Below are positions 23,690 to 32,677 of a stretch of DNA of 64,000 nt, piece after piece. This stretch comes from Pseudooctadecabacter jejudonensis (lineage in GTDB: Bacteria > Pseudomonadota > Alphaproteobacteria > Rhodobacterales > Rhodobacteraceae). The notes beneath the pieces are model-generated. The model was given only the letters and a program-made list of their open reading frames with translations, had not been told where the DNA came from and ran no database searches. Positions within the stretch are counted from its first letter, which is position 1; every line of letters starts with the position of its first letter. The position numbers and the translations under genes are program-made. Location of the stretch: the NCBI RefSeq assembly GCF_900172275.1, contig NZ_FWFT01000002.1, positions 62,001 to 126,000 of the forward strand, in the 5' to 3' direction.

Positions 23690-24613
23690 ATGAAACTGAT
23701 CCTCGACACCGACCCCGGCGTAGATGACGCCATGACCTATTTCTACGCCCACGCCCACAGCGCAATTGACCTCATTGGGATCACATCGGTGTTTGGCAAT
23801 GTCACAGTCGACAACGCCTATCGCAACGCCCATTGGCTGACCCAAACCACCGGTGCCACAGCCGACGTGCGACGCGGGGCGGAGACCCCGTTGCAGATCA
23901 CGCCGAACCCGCCGTCTGACTACGTGCACGGCCCCACAGGCTTTGGCGACGTGGACATTGGTGAGGTTGCGATCCCCCCCCAGGATGAGACAGCCGCCGC
24001 CTATCTGGTGCGCATGGCCGCCGCCAGCCCCGGTGAAATCACGCTCTGTGCCATCGGGCCCATGACCAACGTGGCGCGGGCGATCCAGGCGGATCCTGCG
24101 TTTCTGGACAACCTCAAGCAGCTGGTCATCATGGGCGGGTCGCTGGATGCGGGCGGCAATGTCACCACCCAGGCCGAGGCCAATTTCTGGAACGACCCGC
24201 ACGCGGCTGAGGTCGTGTTCAGCACGCCCACCGAAACAGAAATCCTCGTCGTGGGCCTCGATGTGACCACGTTGATCAGCTTTTATCAGGCCGATTTTGA
24301 TGAATTGGCCGCGCAAAGCCCCAAGGCCGGCGGCTTTCTGCGCGACATCGGCCAGTTCTACATGCGGTTCTACGAAGAGGTCACGGGCACCTATCAGTGT
24401 TACCTCCATGACGTGGCCGCGATCATCGCAGCCGAACAACCCGCCCTTTTCACGTTTGAGGACACGCGCCTGCAGATGGTCTGCGACGGCGACGCGATCG
24501 GTGCGATGAGGCGCAGCCAAGAGCCCGACCGCCCAATCGTCCGCGTGGCCATGACGGTGCAGTCAGAAGCCGTGCGCACCCAATACAAAGCAGTGGCCGC
24601 GCAGAACCCCTAA
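23690..24613 (+). CDS. Nucleoside hydrolase (IunH/RihA family)
   Basis: Cleaves the N-glycosidic bond of ribonucleosides using a bound calcium. The signature MKLILDTDPGVDDAM is intact, with later family motifs CAIGPMTNVARAI, LVIMGGSL, EANFWNDPHAAEVVF and LHDVAAII. ATG at 23690 gives 307 residues, normal. Lies 16 bp after the second SAHH-like gene and ends three bases before convergent tdh. The context suggests it works on the product of the SAHH-like pair or on the imported nucleoside. Confidence 0.87.
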   Translation: MKLILDTDPGVDDAMTYFYAHAHSAIDLIGITSVFGNVTVDNAYRNAHWLTQTTGATADVRRGAETPLQITPNPPSDYVHGPTGFGDVDIGEVAIPPQDETAAAYLVRMAAASPGEITLCAIGPMTNVARAIQADPAFLDNLKQLVIMGGSLDAGGNVTTQAEANFWNDPHAAEVVFSTPTETEILVVGLDVTTLISFYQADFDELAAQSPKAGGFLRDIGQFYMRFYEEVTGTYQCYLHDVAAIIAAEQPALFTFEDTRLQMVCDGDAIGAMRRSQEPDRPIVRVAMTVQSEAVRTQYKAVAAQNP

Positions 24614-24616
24614 GCC

Positions 24617-25660
24617 CTAGCGCCAGTTCAGCACGACCTTGCCGGACTGGCCCGATTTCATCTGTGCGAACCCTTTGGCAAAATCGGCCACGTCATAGCG
24701 GTGGGTGATCACGCCGCTGACGTCCAGACCATTTTGCAGCATGGCGATCATTTTGTACCACGTCTCAAACATCTCGCGGCCATAAACGCCCTTGATGGTG
24801 ATCGCCTTGAACACGATGCGCGACCAATCGACGGGCGATTGGCCGGGCGGGATGCCAAGCAGCGCGATTTTGCCCCCCATCACCAGCGCCTCGACCATCT
24901 GGTCGAGGGCTTTTTGACTGCCCGACATCTCAAGCCCTACGTCAAAGCCTTGTTTCAGACCCAACTCATGCGCGACATCGCCCAAATCCTCATGGGCCAC
25001 GTTGACCGTGCGCAGATTGGGCACGACCCGTTCAGCCAGCGCCAGCCGGTAGGGGTTCACGTCCGTCAGCACCACGTGGCGCGCGCCCGCGTGGCGGGCG
25101 ATGGCGGCGGCCATGATGCCAATGGGGCCTGCGCCAGTGATCAAGATGTCTTCGCCCAGCAGATCAAAGCTCAGCGCGGTGTGCACAGCGTTCCCAAGCG
25201 GATCAAGGATTGCCCCAATGTCGTCGGGAATATCATCGGGCAAAGGCACCACGTTGAACGCAGGCAGCGCCAGATATTGCGCAAAAGCCCCTTGGCGATT
25301 GACACCCACACCGCGCGTGCCCGGATCCAAGTGAAATTTGCCCGCACGGGATTGTCGGCTGTCGGTGCTGATCAAATGCCCCTCCCCCGAACAGCGCTGG
25401 CCACGGGTCAGGCCAGACACATTGCGTCCGATCTCGACAATCTCACCAGCGAATTCGTGTCCCGTGATCATCGGCACGGGCACGGTGCCCGCGGCCCAGT
25501 CGTCCCAGTTCCAGATGTGGATATCAGTGCCGCAGATGCCTGTGGCATTGATGCGGATCAGTACATCATCGGGGCCGATGTCCGGCACCGGGGCGGTGAT
25601 CTGCCACAACCCCTCTCGGGGAAGGGTTTTGGCCAGGGCTGTCATCTCATTTGCTGTCAT
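24617..25660 (-). CDS. tdh: L-threonine 3-dehydrogenase
   Basis: Oxidises threonine to 2-amino-3-ketobutyrate with NAD+, feeding Kbl. Catalytic zinc region [16 protein letters not shown] and [14 protein letters not shown]; cofactor motif [15 protein letters not shown]. In E. coli Tdh the structural zinc is held by four cysteines after CSGEGH; here that lobe reads [17 protein letters not shown], so none of the four is cysteine. 347 residues, otherwise full-length. ATG at 25660 overlaps the kbl stop (ATGA). The kbl-tdh order confirms the assignment. Confidence 0.92.
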   Translation of the reverse strand: MTANEMTALAKTLPREGLWQITAPVPDIGPDDVLIRINATGICGTDIHIWNWDDWAAGTVPVPMITGHEFAGEIVEIGRNVSGLTRGQRCSGEGHLISTDSRQSRAGKFHLDPGTRGVGVNRQGAFAQYLALPAFNVVPLPDDIPDDIGAILDPLGNAVHTALSFDLLGEDILITGAGPIGIMAAAIARHAGARHVVLTDVNPYRLALAERVVPNLRTVNVAHEDLGDVAHELGLKQGFDVGLEMSGSQKALDQMVEALVMGGKIALLGIPPGQSPVDWSRIVFKAITIKGVYGREMFETWYKMIAMLQNGLDVSGVITHRYDVADFAKGFAQMKSGQSGKVVLNWR

Positions 25661-26844
25661 TTGATCACCCCCAGGGCACGCCCTGCGGTCGCGAAAGCCG
25701 CCAGCGCGCGGTCCAGATCAGCGCGGGTCAACGCGGCATTCATCTGTGTGCGGATGCGGGCCTGCCCGTGGGGCACGACCGGAAAGAAGAACCCCGACAC
25801 GAAAACACCTTCCTCAAACAGACGCGCCGCCATGTCCTGTGCCCACTGGGCGTCGCCCAGCATGACGGGGACAATCGGGTGCTCACCGGGCAACAAATCA
25901 AACCCCAGCCGTTCAAGCCCCGCCCGCCAATACGCGGCATTGTCGAAAAGCTGCGCGCGCAGATCGGCACCGTCTTCCACCAGATCAATCGCCGTCAAAC
26001 CGGCAGCGACAACCGCAGGCGGCAGAGAGTTTGAGAACAGGTAAGGCCGCGCGCGCTGGCGCAACAGATCAATCACCGGCTGGGGCGCGGCGATGTAGCC
26101 GCCAATCGCACCGCCCAACGCCTTGCCCAACGTGCCCGTCAAAATGTCGACGTCTACCCCGAAATGATCCGGCGTACCCGCCCCGCGCGGCCCCATGACC
26201 CCCGTGGCGTGGCAATCATCGACCATCACAACAGCGTCGTACTTGTCCGCCAGTGCCGTGATTGCCGGCAGATCGGCCAGTGTGCCGTCCATGGAAAACA
26301 CACCGTCCGTGGCGATCATCACATGGCGGGCGCCACCGGCCCGCGCCTGCTGCAGCGCGACCTCAAGCGCGGCCATATCGTTGTTGGCGTAGCGAAGGCG
26401 TTTCGCCTTGCACAATCGAATGCCATCAATAATCGACGCATGGTTCAAGCTGTCAGACACCACCGCATCCTCTGGACCCAAAAGCGGTTCAAACAGACCA
26501 CCGTTGGCGTCAAAACACGCGGCAAACAGGATTGCATCGTCTTTGCCCAGAAACCGCGCCAGCCGCTGTTCCAACGTCCGGTGCAGATCCTGTGTGCCGC
26601 AGATGAACCGCACGCTGGCCATGCCGTAGCCGTGACCGTCCATCGCGTCTTTCGCCATTGCGATCAGGTCGGGATGATTGGCCAGCCCCAGATAATTGTT
26701 GGCGCACAGGTTGATGACATCGCGGTCTTGTACCCGCACAGCGCCTGCCTGATGCGATGTGATCAGACGCTCGGTTTTATACAGGCCATCGGCGCGGATT
26801 TGGGCCAAGGTATCCGTGATGTCGGACAGGAATGAACAGGGCAT
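25657..26844 (-). CDS. kbl: 2-amino-3-ketobutyrate CoA ligase (glycine C-acetyltransferase)
   Basis: PLP enzyme splitting 2-amino-3-ketobutyrate with CoA into glycine and acetyl-CoA. [51 protein letters not shown] and the PLP lysine region [14 protein letters not shown] are all present. ATG at 26844 (MPCSFLSDI) has AGGAGC 8 bases upstream; the frame extends 7 codons further but without a good start site. 395 residues, as in E. coli. Downstream of an XRE-cupin regulator on the same strand. Confidence 0.92.
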   Translation of the reverse strand: MPCSFLSDITDTLAQIRADGLYKTERLITSHQAGAVRVQDRDVINLCANNYLGLANHPDLIAMAKDAMDGHGYGMASVRFICGTQDLHRTLEQRLARFLGKDDAILFAACFDANGGLFEPLLGPEDAVVSDSLNHASIIDGIRLCKAKRLRYANNDMAALEVALQQARAGGARHVMIATDGVFSMDGTLADLPAITALADKYDAVVMVDDCHATGVMGPRGAGTPDHFGVDVDILTGTLGKALGGAIGGYIAAPQPVIDLLRQRARPYLFSNSLPPAVVAAGLTAIDLVEDGADLRAQLFDNAAYWRAGLERLGFDLLPGEHPIVPVMLGDAQWAQDMAARLFEEGVFVSGFFFPVVPHGQARIRTQMNAALTRADLDRALAAFATAGRALGVIK

Positions 26845-26876
26845 CGGAAAGCTCCTTTGCCTCATTTTCTGTCATG

Positions 26877-26892
26877 GCGGATTTTTATCCGC
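26877..26892. promoter_or_regulatory. Inverted repeat upstream of kbl
   Basis: GCGGAT (26877-26882) and ATCCGC (26887-26892) flank TTTT, in an AT-rich stretch 33-48 bp before the kbl ATG. A candidate operator for the neighbouring XRE-cupin regulator; binding is inference. Confidence 0.35.
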
Positions 26893-26942
26893 AATATTTA
26901 ATTTCCGTTATGACGTATTTTTGTCTGTTAAGTCCGCCCGCG

Positions 26943-27512
26943 TTATCCCTGCGACTTCACGATCAGGTAAACACGGGCAGGCCCGTCCAGCGCCGTGATC
27001 TCATGGGCGATATCGGCCGCATACCGCGCCGTGTCTCCTGTCCGCAGATCGCAGCTGGCAGAGCCTGAGGTGACGCGCACGCGCCCCTCCAACACACTCA
27101 ACTGTTCGCGCACCCCGCGCGCATGGGGGTCACTTTTGAGGGATCCGTTGTCCGAAAACCTTATATCATAGACCTCATGCCCGCCTGCATCTTCCGGCGG
27201 GGACAGGATCGCGATACGGCAGCCTTGGCCCATGTTATCGATCGTCGGCACCTCAGCGGCGCGCAAAACATCCACGCGGTCGCCGACATCGTCCTGCCCC
27301 ATCAGCCCCGCAAAATCGACCTTCAGCGCGCGGGTCAGGTTCCACAGGGTGGCAATCGTCGGGCTGCTTTCGCCCCGTTCAATCTGGCTGACCATAGACC
27401 GCGACACCCCGCTTAGGTTCGCGATGGCGTCCAGTGACAGCCCTTGGGCCTTACGCGCGTCTTTCAGGCGTTGGGGCAGAACCCGCAGTATTGTATCAAC
27501 ATCATCCGTCAT
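26943..27512 (-). CDS. XRE-family regulator with C-terminal cupin domain
   Basis: Residues about 12-66 form an XRE helix-turn-helix (RLKDARKAQGLSLDAIA, SRSMVSQIERGESSPTIATL); the C-terminal half is a cupin sensor (HARGVREQLSVLEGRVRV, DTARYAADIAHEITAL). 189 residues, typical of this class, which senses a small metabolite through the cupin. It lies 98 bp upstream of kbl-tdh on the same strand and probably controls them, with threonine, glycine or a related amino acid as a possible signal. The target is inferred from position. Confidence 0.85.
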   Translation of the reverse strand: MTDDVDTILRVLPQRLKDARKAQGLSLDAIANLSGVSRSMVSQIERGESSPTIATLWNLTRALKVDFAGLMGQDDVGDRVDVLRAAEVPTIDNMGQGCRIAILSPPEDAGGHEVYDIRFSDNGSLKSDPHARGVREQLSVLEGRVRVTSGSASCDLRTGDTARYAADIAHEITALDGPARVYLIVKSQG

Positions 27513-27580
27513 ACTGGATATCTACGCAGGCTACAGGAATATGCAAGCGGCGGCAGGGTTTAGGCTCCGCGCCCCATGCG

Positions 27581-28849
27581 TCACATGCCATCCGGCGACT
27601 GGGCCACCTCACGGGCGTGAATGCCCAGAACGATCAAGGCAGGCCAAAGCAGATAGGCCTCAATCTCGATATTCTCACCAAAGGACAACAACGTCAGCGT
27701 CATCATCACCCCCATAGAAAGATATCCACGCGGGCTCAGTGTAGCATCCTTCATGGCCAGCGCAGTTTGCCACACGAACGGCACCAGCAAGGCAACAAGC
27801 CCCACCAAACCTTTGACAAACAAAAGCCCGAACCACGTGTGATGACTGCCGATGGGCATGTATTCGACCGCATGACTGCCCGGCTGTACGGTGCCATGCC
27901 CAAACCAGAAGGCATCGTTCTGCCAACGTTCCGAGGCAATCCGTTGCAAGGTGGCGCGCACCCGTGTGCTGTCGGCCCGTGCGCCTTTGAACGCGGCCAC
28001 AGCGTCCAGTGCGGCCATGGCAACCTGTGTGCCCAAAACGGCCATTGATGCTGTGACCGCCGCCGCCATTTGCCACGCCCAGCCCCGCAACAACAACGGC
28101 ATCATGCGCGGCCCGATGGTGCAGGCCACCAACCCGACCAAGCCCATCCGTGATTTAGAGGCAAGGATCATCAAAACGCCCGCAGCAATCCCGATGCTGC
28201 GCCATTTGATGTGTTTTTCTTCCAAGGCGAACAGCACCATGACGACCCCAAGAAGGGCGGCAAAGGGGGACCACGGCGCGTAGAATTGCCAGCGCGGCGT
28301 CCAACTCGCCGGATCCCATGTGAAGAAGAAAACAGAGAAATATTCAGGCCCCGGCCCGCCGATCGCCTTGAGGGGGGAGGTGAAAATGCGTTCCGGCAGC
28401 CCGATATAGGGCGCCACAAGAAGGACCGGGGCCAGGATCAGGGTCCACAGGCCAACGACACATTGCCCCCGCACCAGAACCTCCCGACGGATCGGAAGTG
28501 TTGCGCCAATCAAGGGAAACAGCGCCAACAACGCCCAGCCCTTGGCCCAACCGATGGAGGATTTTATCGTCTGTTTAAGACCAAGCCCCCAATCAAGGTG
28601 CCCGACCCACAAGGCAACCAATAGAACAAACATGCCGATGATCCAGCCCCACACCACCGCAGGGATCGGACCCGTTGCGCGCATGTCCTCCCGCACCGCT
28701 GGCCCCAGATAAAGAACCACAACAGCCAGCGCCCCGAAAAGCCACGCGATGACTGGCCCCACCACATAAAGCGCGCCCAACCCATAAAAGGGCCACGTCC
28801 AGACCAAGGTGCGATAAAGGCCCGCCTCAACGGGGTTCATCGCGGTCAT
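27581..28849 (-). CDS. O-antigen ligase/Wzy-like polymerase of the exopolysaccharide locus
   Basis: A polytopic membrane protein of 422 residues with about 10-11 helices and a large loop carrying PEYFSVFFFTWDPASWTPRW. The segment GSHHTWFGLLFVKGLVGL resembles the Wzy/WaaL-type motif H-x-x-x(G)-x near the last helices, and FWFGHG precedes it. ATG at 28849 overlaps the stop of the Wzz-like gene. Probably polymerises the repeat unit in the periplasm. Sequence identity in this family is low, so ligase and polymerase cannot be told apart by eye. Confidence 0.72.
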   Translation of the reverse strand: MTAMNPVEAGLYRTLVWTWPFYGLGALYVVGPVIAWLFGALAVVVLYLGPAVREDMRATGPIPAVVWGWIIGMFVLLVALWVGHLDWGLGLKQTIKSSIGWAKGWALLALFPLIGATLPIRREVLVRGQCVVGLWTLILAPVLLVAPYIGLPERIFTSPLKAIGGPGPEYFSVFFFTWDPASWTPRWQFYAPWSPFAALLGVVMVLFALEEKHIKWRSIGIAAGVLMILASKSRMGLVGLVACTIGPRMMPLLLRGWAWQMAAAVTASMAVLGTQVAMAALDAVAAFKGARADSTRVRATLQRIASERWQNDAFWFGHGTVQPGSHAVEYMPIGSHHTWFGLLFVKGLVGLVALLVPFVWQTALAMKDATLSPRGYLSMGVMMTLTLLSFGENIEIEAYLLWPALIVLGIHAREVAQSPDGM

Positions 28850-30291
28850 TTGGACCCACCGGATTTCACCAGAAGCCACGAGATCAGGGCGTTGCGGATC
28901 CAGCCCAATGACAGCCCGAAGATCAGCATCAGCGTGGCGGCAATACCCGCCAGCACGGCCAGTTTCCGATTGGGCGAGGAGGGGGCGTTGGGCAAGGACG
29001 GATCTTCAAGGACCTGCACCAACGGATATGACGCATAGACGTCGGATTTACTGGATTCGTTGCGGGCAATGGCCGAGGCAAAGACGGCCTCCGACACCGA
29101 AAAATCCCGTTCCAGATCCTGCATTTCCGCCGCCACTGGGGCGAGGCTGTCAATCTGCGCCTGCCCGTCGGCTTGTTGCGCAATGAGCGTCGACAGCTCT
29201 TCTGTTGCGGCCTCAAGTTCAACGTGCAGGCGAACAAGCTCCGCCAAAAGCTCAGCCCGTGCACCTTGGGGCGCCAGATCAAGGCCCGCCAAGGTGTCTG
29301 CGTTCAGGCCTGTCACGGTCTGCGCCAGTTGCGCGGCCGCGGCGGCGGCCTCATCGCGGGCATTTCGGGCGGCCTCGACCTGCGGGTGACGCGACCCGAA
29401 GCGGGCGTTGGCCTCGGACAGGGCGACTTGCGAAAGGGCGATATCGTCAAGCAGGGCCAGATACCCGCCATCAGCAAAAAGCTTCAGCGTCGCGGCGGCC
29501 GCCTGCACACCCAGGCCCAATTGCGTCTCCAATGCGGCCAATCGGGCGCGCCGTTCGTTCACGCCTGCGCGCCGTTCAAAAATAAGCGCATCCAGCGACA
29601 ACTGCCGATCCACCAAGGTGTTATATTGGTCGACAGACATCAGCCCCGTTTGATTTTGCAACGTTTCGATGCGGGCCCGCGTCATGCCAACCGACGCGCG
29701 GTATTCGGTGATGGCCTGCGATCCACTTGTCTCCCGCGCGCGCACTTCGTCGGCGCGCAAGGCGTCAAGTTCGGCCAGAAAAACCGCGACAAGGGCCACC
29801 CCTTTGGCCTGTGCGTCCTCAGGGGTTGGACCCTCCATTTCGATATGGATAAGGCTGGTTTGGTCCACCAATCGAACGCGCGGGGCGCCCAGCGCCTCTC
29901 GCGTCAGGCCAAGGGATCGGGCGGTGGCATCGACAATGCGGTCCGCGCCCAACAGGCGCTTGTAGGTCTCCGTCGGGCTGACGGCATTGCTGGCGAAGGC
30001 CGAATTGGCATAGGACGACGCCTGCCCGATGCCGTTCAGGTTCATCGACGCCGAGGCCCCGGACCCGGGCAAGATCAAAGAGGTGGTGGACCGAAACGAC
30101 AGTGGTGCGGATTTGAGGTAGCCCAACAATGGCGCCCAGATCAGGGTGGTGCCCAAAAGGGCGACAGCCACATAGCGGGGCATACGCCGCAAATCCCCCA
30201 CACGTCCGCCCATCAGGATACGGCGGCCAAAGCCACGGATAGACAGATGTGGCAGACGGGGGCGGAACGGCAGGGCAAGTCGGACGGTCAT
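28846..30291 (-). CDS. Wzz/GumC-family chain-length or export protein
   Basis: Inner-membrane protein of 481 residues: a basic cytoplasmic N-terminus, a helix near 44-62, a long periplasmic coiled-coil domain (many Ala/Glu/Arg heptads, about 150-420), and a second helix near 445-465 (LAVLAGIAATLMLIFGLSLGW). A Pro-rich segment SLPNAPSSPNRK lies just before the last helix, as in Wzz proteins. ATG at 30291 has AAGGAG 7 bases upstream. No tyrosine kinase domain is attached. It couples with the Wza-like gene at 36700-37932. Confidence 0.82.
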   Translation of the reverse strand: MTVRLALPFRPRLPHLSIRGFGRRILMGGRVGDLRRMPRYVAVALLGTTLIWAPLLGYLKSAPLSFRSTTSLILPGSGASASMNLNGIGQASSYANSAFASNAVSPTETYKRLLGADRIVDATARSLGLTREALGAPRVRLVDQTSLIHIEMEGPTPEDAQAKGVALVAVFLAELDALRADEVRARETSGSQAITEYRASVGMTRARIETLQNQTGLMSVDQYNTLVDRQLSLDALIFERRAGVNERRARLAALETQLGLGVQAAAATLKLFADGGYLALLDDIALSQVALSEANARFGSRHPQVEAARNARDEAAAAAAQLAQTVTGLNADTLAGLDLAPQGARAELLAELVRLHVELEAATEELSTLIAQQADGQAQIDSLAPVAAEMQDLERDFSVSEAVFASAIARNESSKSDVYASYPLVQVLEDPSLPNAPSSPNRKLAVLAGIAATLMLIFGLSLGWIRNALISWLLVKSGGSK

Positions 30292-30381
30292 TGGCAATCT
30301 CCTTGGCCAAGGACTACGTCAGATGTGCGATAGGTTCAGGTGGGCGTTCGGTTTGATGCAGGGGGCGTTCGGGTCACACCC

Positions 30382-30399
30382 CCTATCCGTCGGGATAGG
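30382..30399. promoter_or_regulatory. EPS-locus dyad, site A
   Basis: CCTATCC (30382-30388) and GGATAGG (30393-30399), a perfect 7-bp inverted repeat around GTCG, touching the stop of the LuxR-type regulator and 91 bp upstream of the wzz-like ATG. A half-site GATAGG recurs at 30329-30334. Related dyads at 33574 and 38021 suggest a shared operator. Confidence 0.6.
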
Positions 30400-31014
30400 T
30401 TAGAACAGACCTGCTTCGCGGGCAATCAGCGCCGCCTGCGTGCGATTTGACGCCCCCACCTTGCGGTACAAGGTCTTTACATGAAGTTTGATGGTCGGTT
30501 CGCTGATATCCAGATCGCGGGCGATTTCTTTGTTGGATTTGCCTTGCGTCAATCCCTCAAGCACCTGCAATTCCCGCGCCGTGAGCTTTTCAGCCAGGGC
30601 GTTTTTCGGGGCCTCCTCAACCGCGGTCATAAAGTCGATCGGGGCGTATTGCTCCCCCATCGCCATGAACTTGACCGCGTTCACCAGCGATTTGGCCGGT
30701 AGGGATTTGGGCACAAAACCTGCGGCGCCGACCTCAAGGGCCTCTTCCGCGATGCTTTTGGAGGCCTCCCCGGAAATAAGCGCCACACGATCCGTCTCCT
30801 CAAGGGCCAACACTGATTTAAGCCCCTCAAGCCCGTTCATTCCGGGCATGTTGTAGTCCAACAAAACCAGATCGTAGGCGTCATCCGCCTTTATGCGCGC
30901 AATCGCATCCTCCAGTGTTCCAACCGATGCGGTTTCCATAGCGCCTTGGCCTTCGAGGAACATCACAAGGGTGTCCCGAAGAAGATCATGGTCGTCAGCA
31001 ATCAATACACGCAT
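30400..31014 (-). CDS. LuxR/NarL-family response regulator
   Basis: 204 residues: REC domain with acidic pocket (ADDHD at 6-10), phosphoacceptor Asp53 in LLDYNMPGMNG and a conserved Lys in VPKSL, then a LuxR-type HTH (LTARELQVLEGLTQGKSNKEIA...TIKLHVKTLYRKVG, about 140-190). Lies in the exopolysaccharide locus, divergent from the WecG-type gene. The likely phosphodonor is the Hpt domain encoded at 35889-36713. It is the best candidate to bind the repeated CCTATCC/GGATAGG dyads. Confidence 0.88.
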   Translation of the reverse strand: MRVLIADDHDLLRDTLVMFLEGQGAMETASVGTLEDAIARIKADDAYDLVLLDYNMPGMNGLEGLKSVLALEETDRVALISGEASKSIAEEALEVGAAGFVPKSLPAKSLVNAVKFMAMGEQYAPIDFMTAVEEAPKNALAEKLTARELQVLEGLTQGKSNKEIARDLDISEPTIKLHVKTLYRKVGASNRTQAALIAREAGLF

Positions 31015-31033
31015 GGCGAGAACCCCGTTATTT

Positions 31034-31042
31034 GGTTAACCC
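31034..31042. promoter_or_regulatory. GGTTAACCC box 1 in the regulator/wecG divergent region
   Basis: Contains the palindrome GGTTAACC, 20 bp upstream of the response-regulator ATG. An identical nonamer occurs 66 bp away at 31100-31108. Spacing near six helical turns suggests paired binding. Confidence 0.4.
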
Positions 31043-31099
31043 TATAGTATCGTAATTTATGGCCATTCAAGGGCAATGATACTGGGAATTCTGATAGCT

Positions 31100-31119
31100 G
31101 GTTAACCCATTCGGATAGG
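31100..31119. promoter_or_regulatory. GGTTAACCC box 2 joined to a CGGATAGG half-site
   Basis: GGTTAACCC (31100-31108) is followed by ATT and CGGATAGG (31112-31119), the right half of the EPS-locus dyad. This composite site lies about 90 bp from the response-regulator start and 150 bp from the wecG-type start. The rest of the 255-bp gap shows no gene. Confidence 0.4.
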
Positions 31120-31269
31120 ATGCGCGGTGCAAGCGGGCAGACACGCCCCGCCCGAATGGACCAGTCGACCCCCGAAAGAGGCCGTGACCTGTCCGCCCGC
31201 TCCGTTGCGGCAAGACCCTGAAATCGTTGATGCATTGGGCAATCGAAATCATCATCGAAAGTTGCCGCC

Positions 31270-32649
31270 ATGACATTTCACAGCCCCTTTACCGGAACAT
31301 TGGCCCCCATTCAGGCCTTGCCCGTCAAATACGTCCCCTCTTTGCGGGTCTCGTTGATCGACGCGCCTTTGGATCAAACGGTCGACGCCCTGCTGTCGCC
31401 GGGCCGTCGGCGCGTGGCGTTTATGAATGCCCATTGCTTCAACGTCATGGCTCAGGATCCGGCGTACCGCGCGGCCATCTACTCGGCGGATGTGGTGCTG
31501 CCTGACGGATCGGGCGTTGCCATGGCCTGCAAGATGTCGGGCGTCCGCTTGACGGCGAACCTAAACGGCACCGATCTTGTCCCCGCGCTGATCGCCAAGG
31601 CGGCCGCGCAGGGCAAATCGGTTTACCTCTTGGGCGCAAAGCCCGGCGTCGCCGCGAAAGCCGCGCTAGAGCTGACCCTGCGCAACCCGGGCCTGCGTGT
31701 CGTGGGCACGCTGGATGGCTACGGCCAAGCCCGCGACGAAGACGCGGTCATCGAAGACATCAACGCAAGCGGCGCGGACATTGTTCTGGTCGCGATGGGT
31801 GTGCCCATGCAGGACCTTTGGTTGCACCGAAACGCGCACCGTCTGAACGCCAATCTGACACTGGGCGTCGGCGCGGCGTTTGATTTTCTGGCCGGTCAGG
31901 TCTCACGTGCACCACGGGGGCTGCGCCGGTTGGGCGGCGAATGGCTGTGGCGCTTGGCGATGGAGCCACGGCGCCTCGCGAAACGGTATCTGATCGGCAA
32001 TGTCACATTCCTGGCCCGGTCCGCCCGACAGGCGGCAAGCCAGATCACCATGGCCTCCGTTCTGCGACGGACGCTGGATGTGGCTGTTGCGGGAACTGCG
32101 GCCTTCCTCCTCGCGCCGCTGTTTGCCGCAACAGCCATTGCGATCAAACTCGACAGTCGGGGGCCGGTGTTCTTTCGGCAGACCCGTGTGGGGCAGGATG
32201 GCCGTGAGTTTCCAATGCTCAAGTTTCGGTCCATGCACCAAGATGCCGAAGCCCGCCGTGCGGACCTGTTGGCATCCTCAGACCGCGACGGCATTTGTTT
32301 CAAATCCAAATCCGATCCGCGCATCACCCGTGTGGGCCGGTTTATCCGCCGGTTCTCGATTGATGAGTTGCCGCAGATTTTCAATGTGCTGCGCACGGAC
32401 ATGTCGATCGTCGGGCCCCGCCCTGCCCTACCCTGTGAGGTCGCGGCCTATCCTGCCCGCGCCCTGGGGCGTCTGTCTGTCAAACCCGGGATCACCGGCG
32501 TCTGGCAGGTGTCGGGCCGCGCCAACATCGGGTTTGACCGGATGATCGACATGGACCTTGCCTACGCCAAGTCCCGCACCCTGCTTCTGGACCTGATCCT
32601 GATCTTCATGACCTTCCGCGCCGTCCTGTCCGGACGGGGCGCCCACTGA
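31270..32649 (+). CDS. WecG/TagA-family glycosyltransferase fused to an initiating sugar transferase
   Basis: Two enzymes in one 459-residue chain. Residues about 1-245 are a WecG/TagA/CpsF (GT26) domain (AFMNAHCFNVMAQDP, SADVVLPDGSGVAMA, VAMGVPMQDLWLHRN, GVGAAFDFLAGQVSRAPRG). Residues about 265-459 are a bacterial sugar transferase of the WcaJ/ExoY type (helix, KLDSRGPVFFRQTRVG, KFRSMHQDAE, VGPRPALP, KPGITGVWQVSGRA). The second domain puts the first sugar-phosphate on undecaprenyl phosphate; the first would add the second sugar. Divergent from the response regulator and followed 28 bp later by galU. Confidence 0.88.
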   Translation: MTFHSPFTGTLAPIQALPVKYVPSLRVSLIDAPLDQTVDALLSPGRRRVAFMNAHCFNVMAQDPAYRAAIYSADVVLPDGSGVAMACKMSGVRLTANLNGTDLVPALIAKAAAQGKSVYLLGAKPGVAAKAALELTLRNPGLRVVGTLDGYGQARDEDAVIEDINASGADIVLVAMGVPMQDLWLHRNAHRLNANLTLGVGAAFDFLAGQVSRAPRGLRRLGGEWLWRLAMEPRRLAKRYLIGNVTFLARSARQAASQITMASVLRRTLDVAVAGTAAFLLAPLFAATAIAIKLDSRGPVFFRQTRVGQDGREFPMLKFRSMHQDAEARRADLLASSDRDGICFKSKSDPRITRVGRFIRRFSIDELPQIFNVLRTDMSIVGPRPALPCEVAAYPARALGRLSVKPGITGVWQVSGRANIGFDRMIDMDLAYAKSRTLLLDLILIFMTFRAVLSGRGAH

Positions 32650-32677
32650 TCTTCTTTCTGCCAAAAGGACCCTACCC

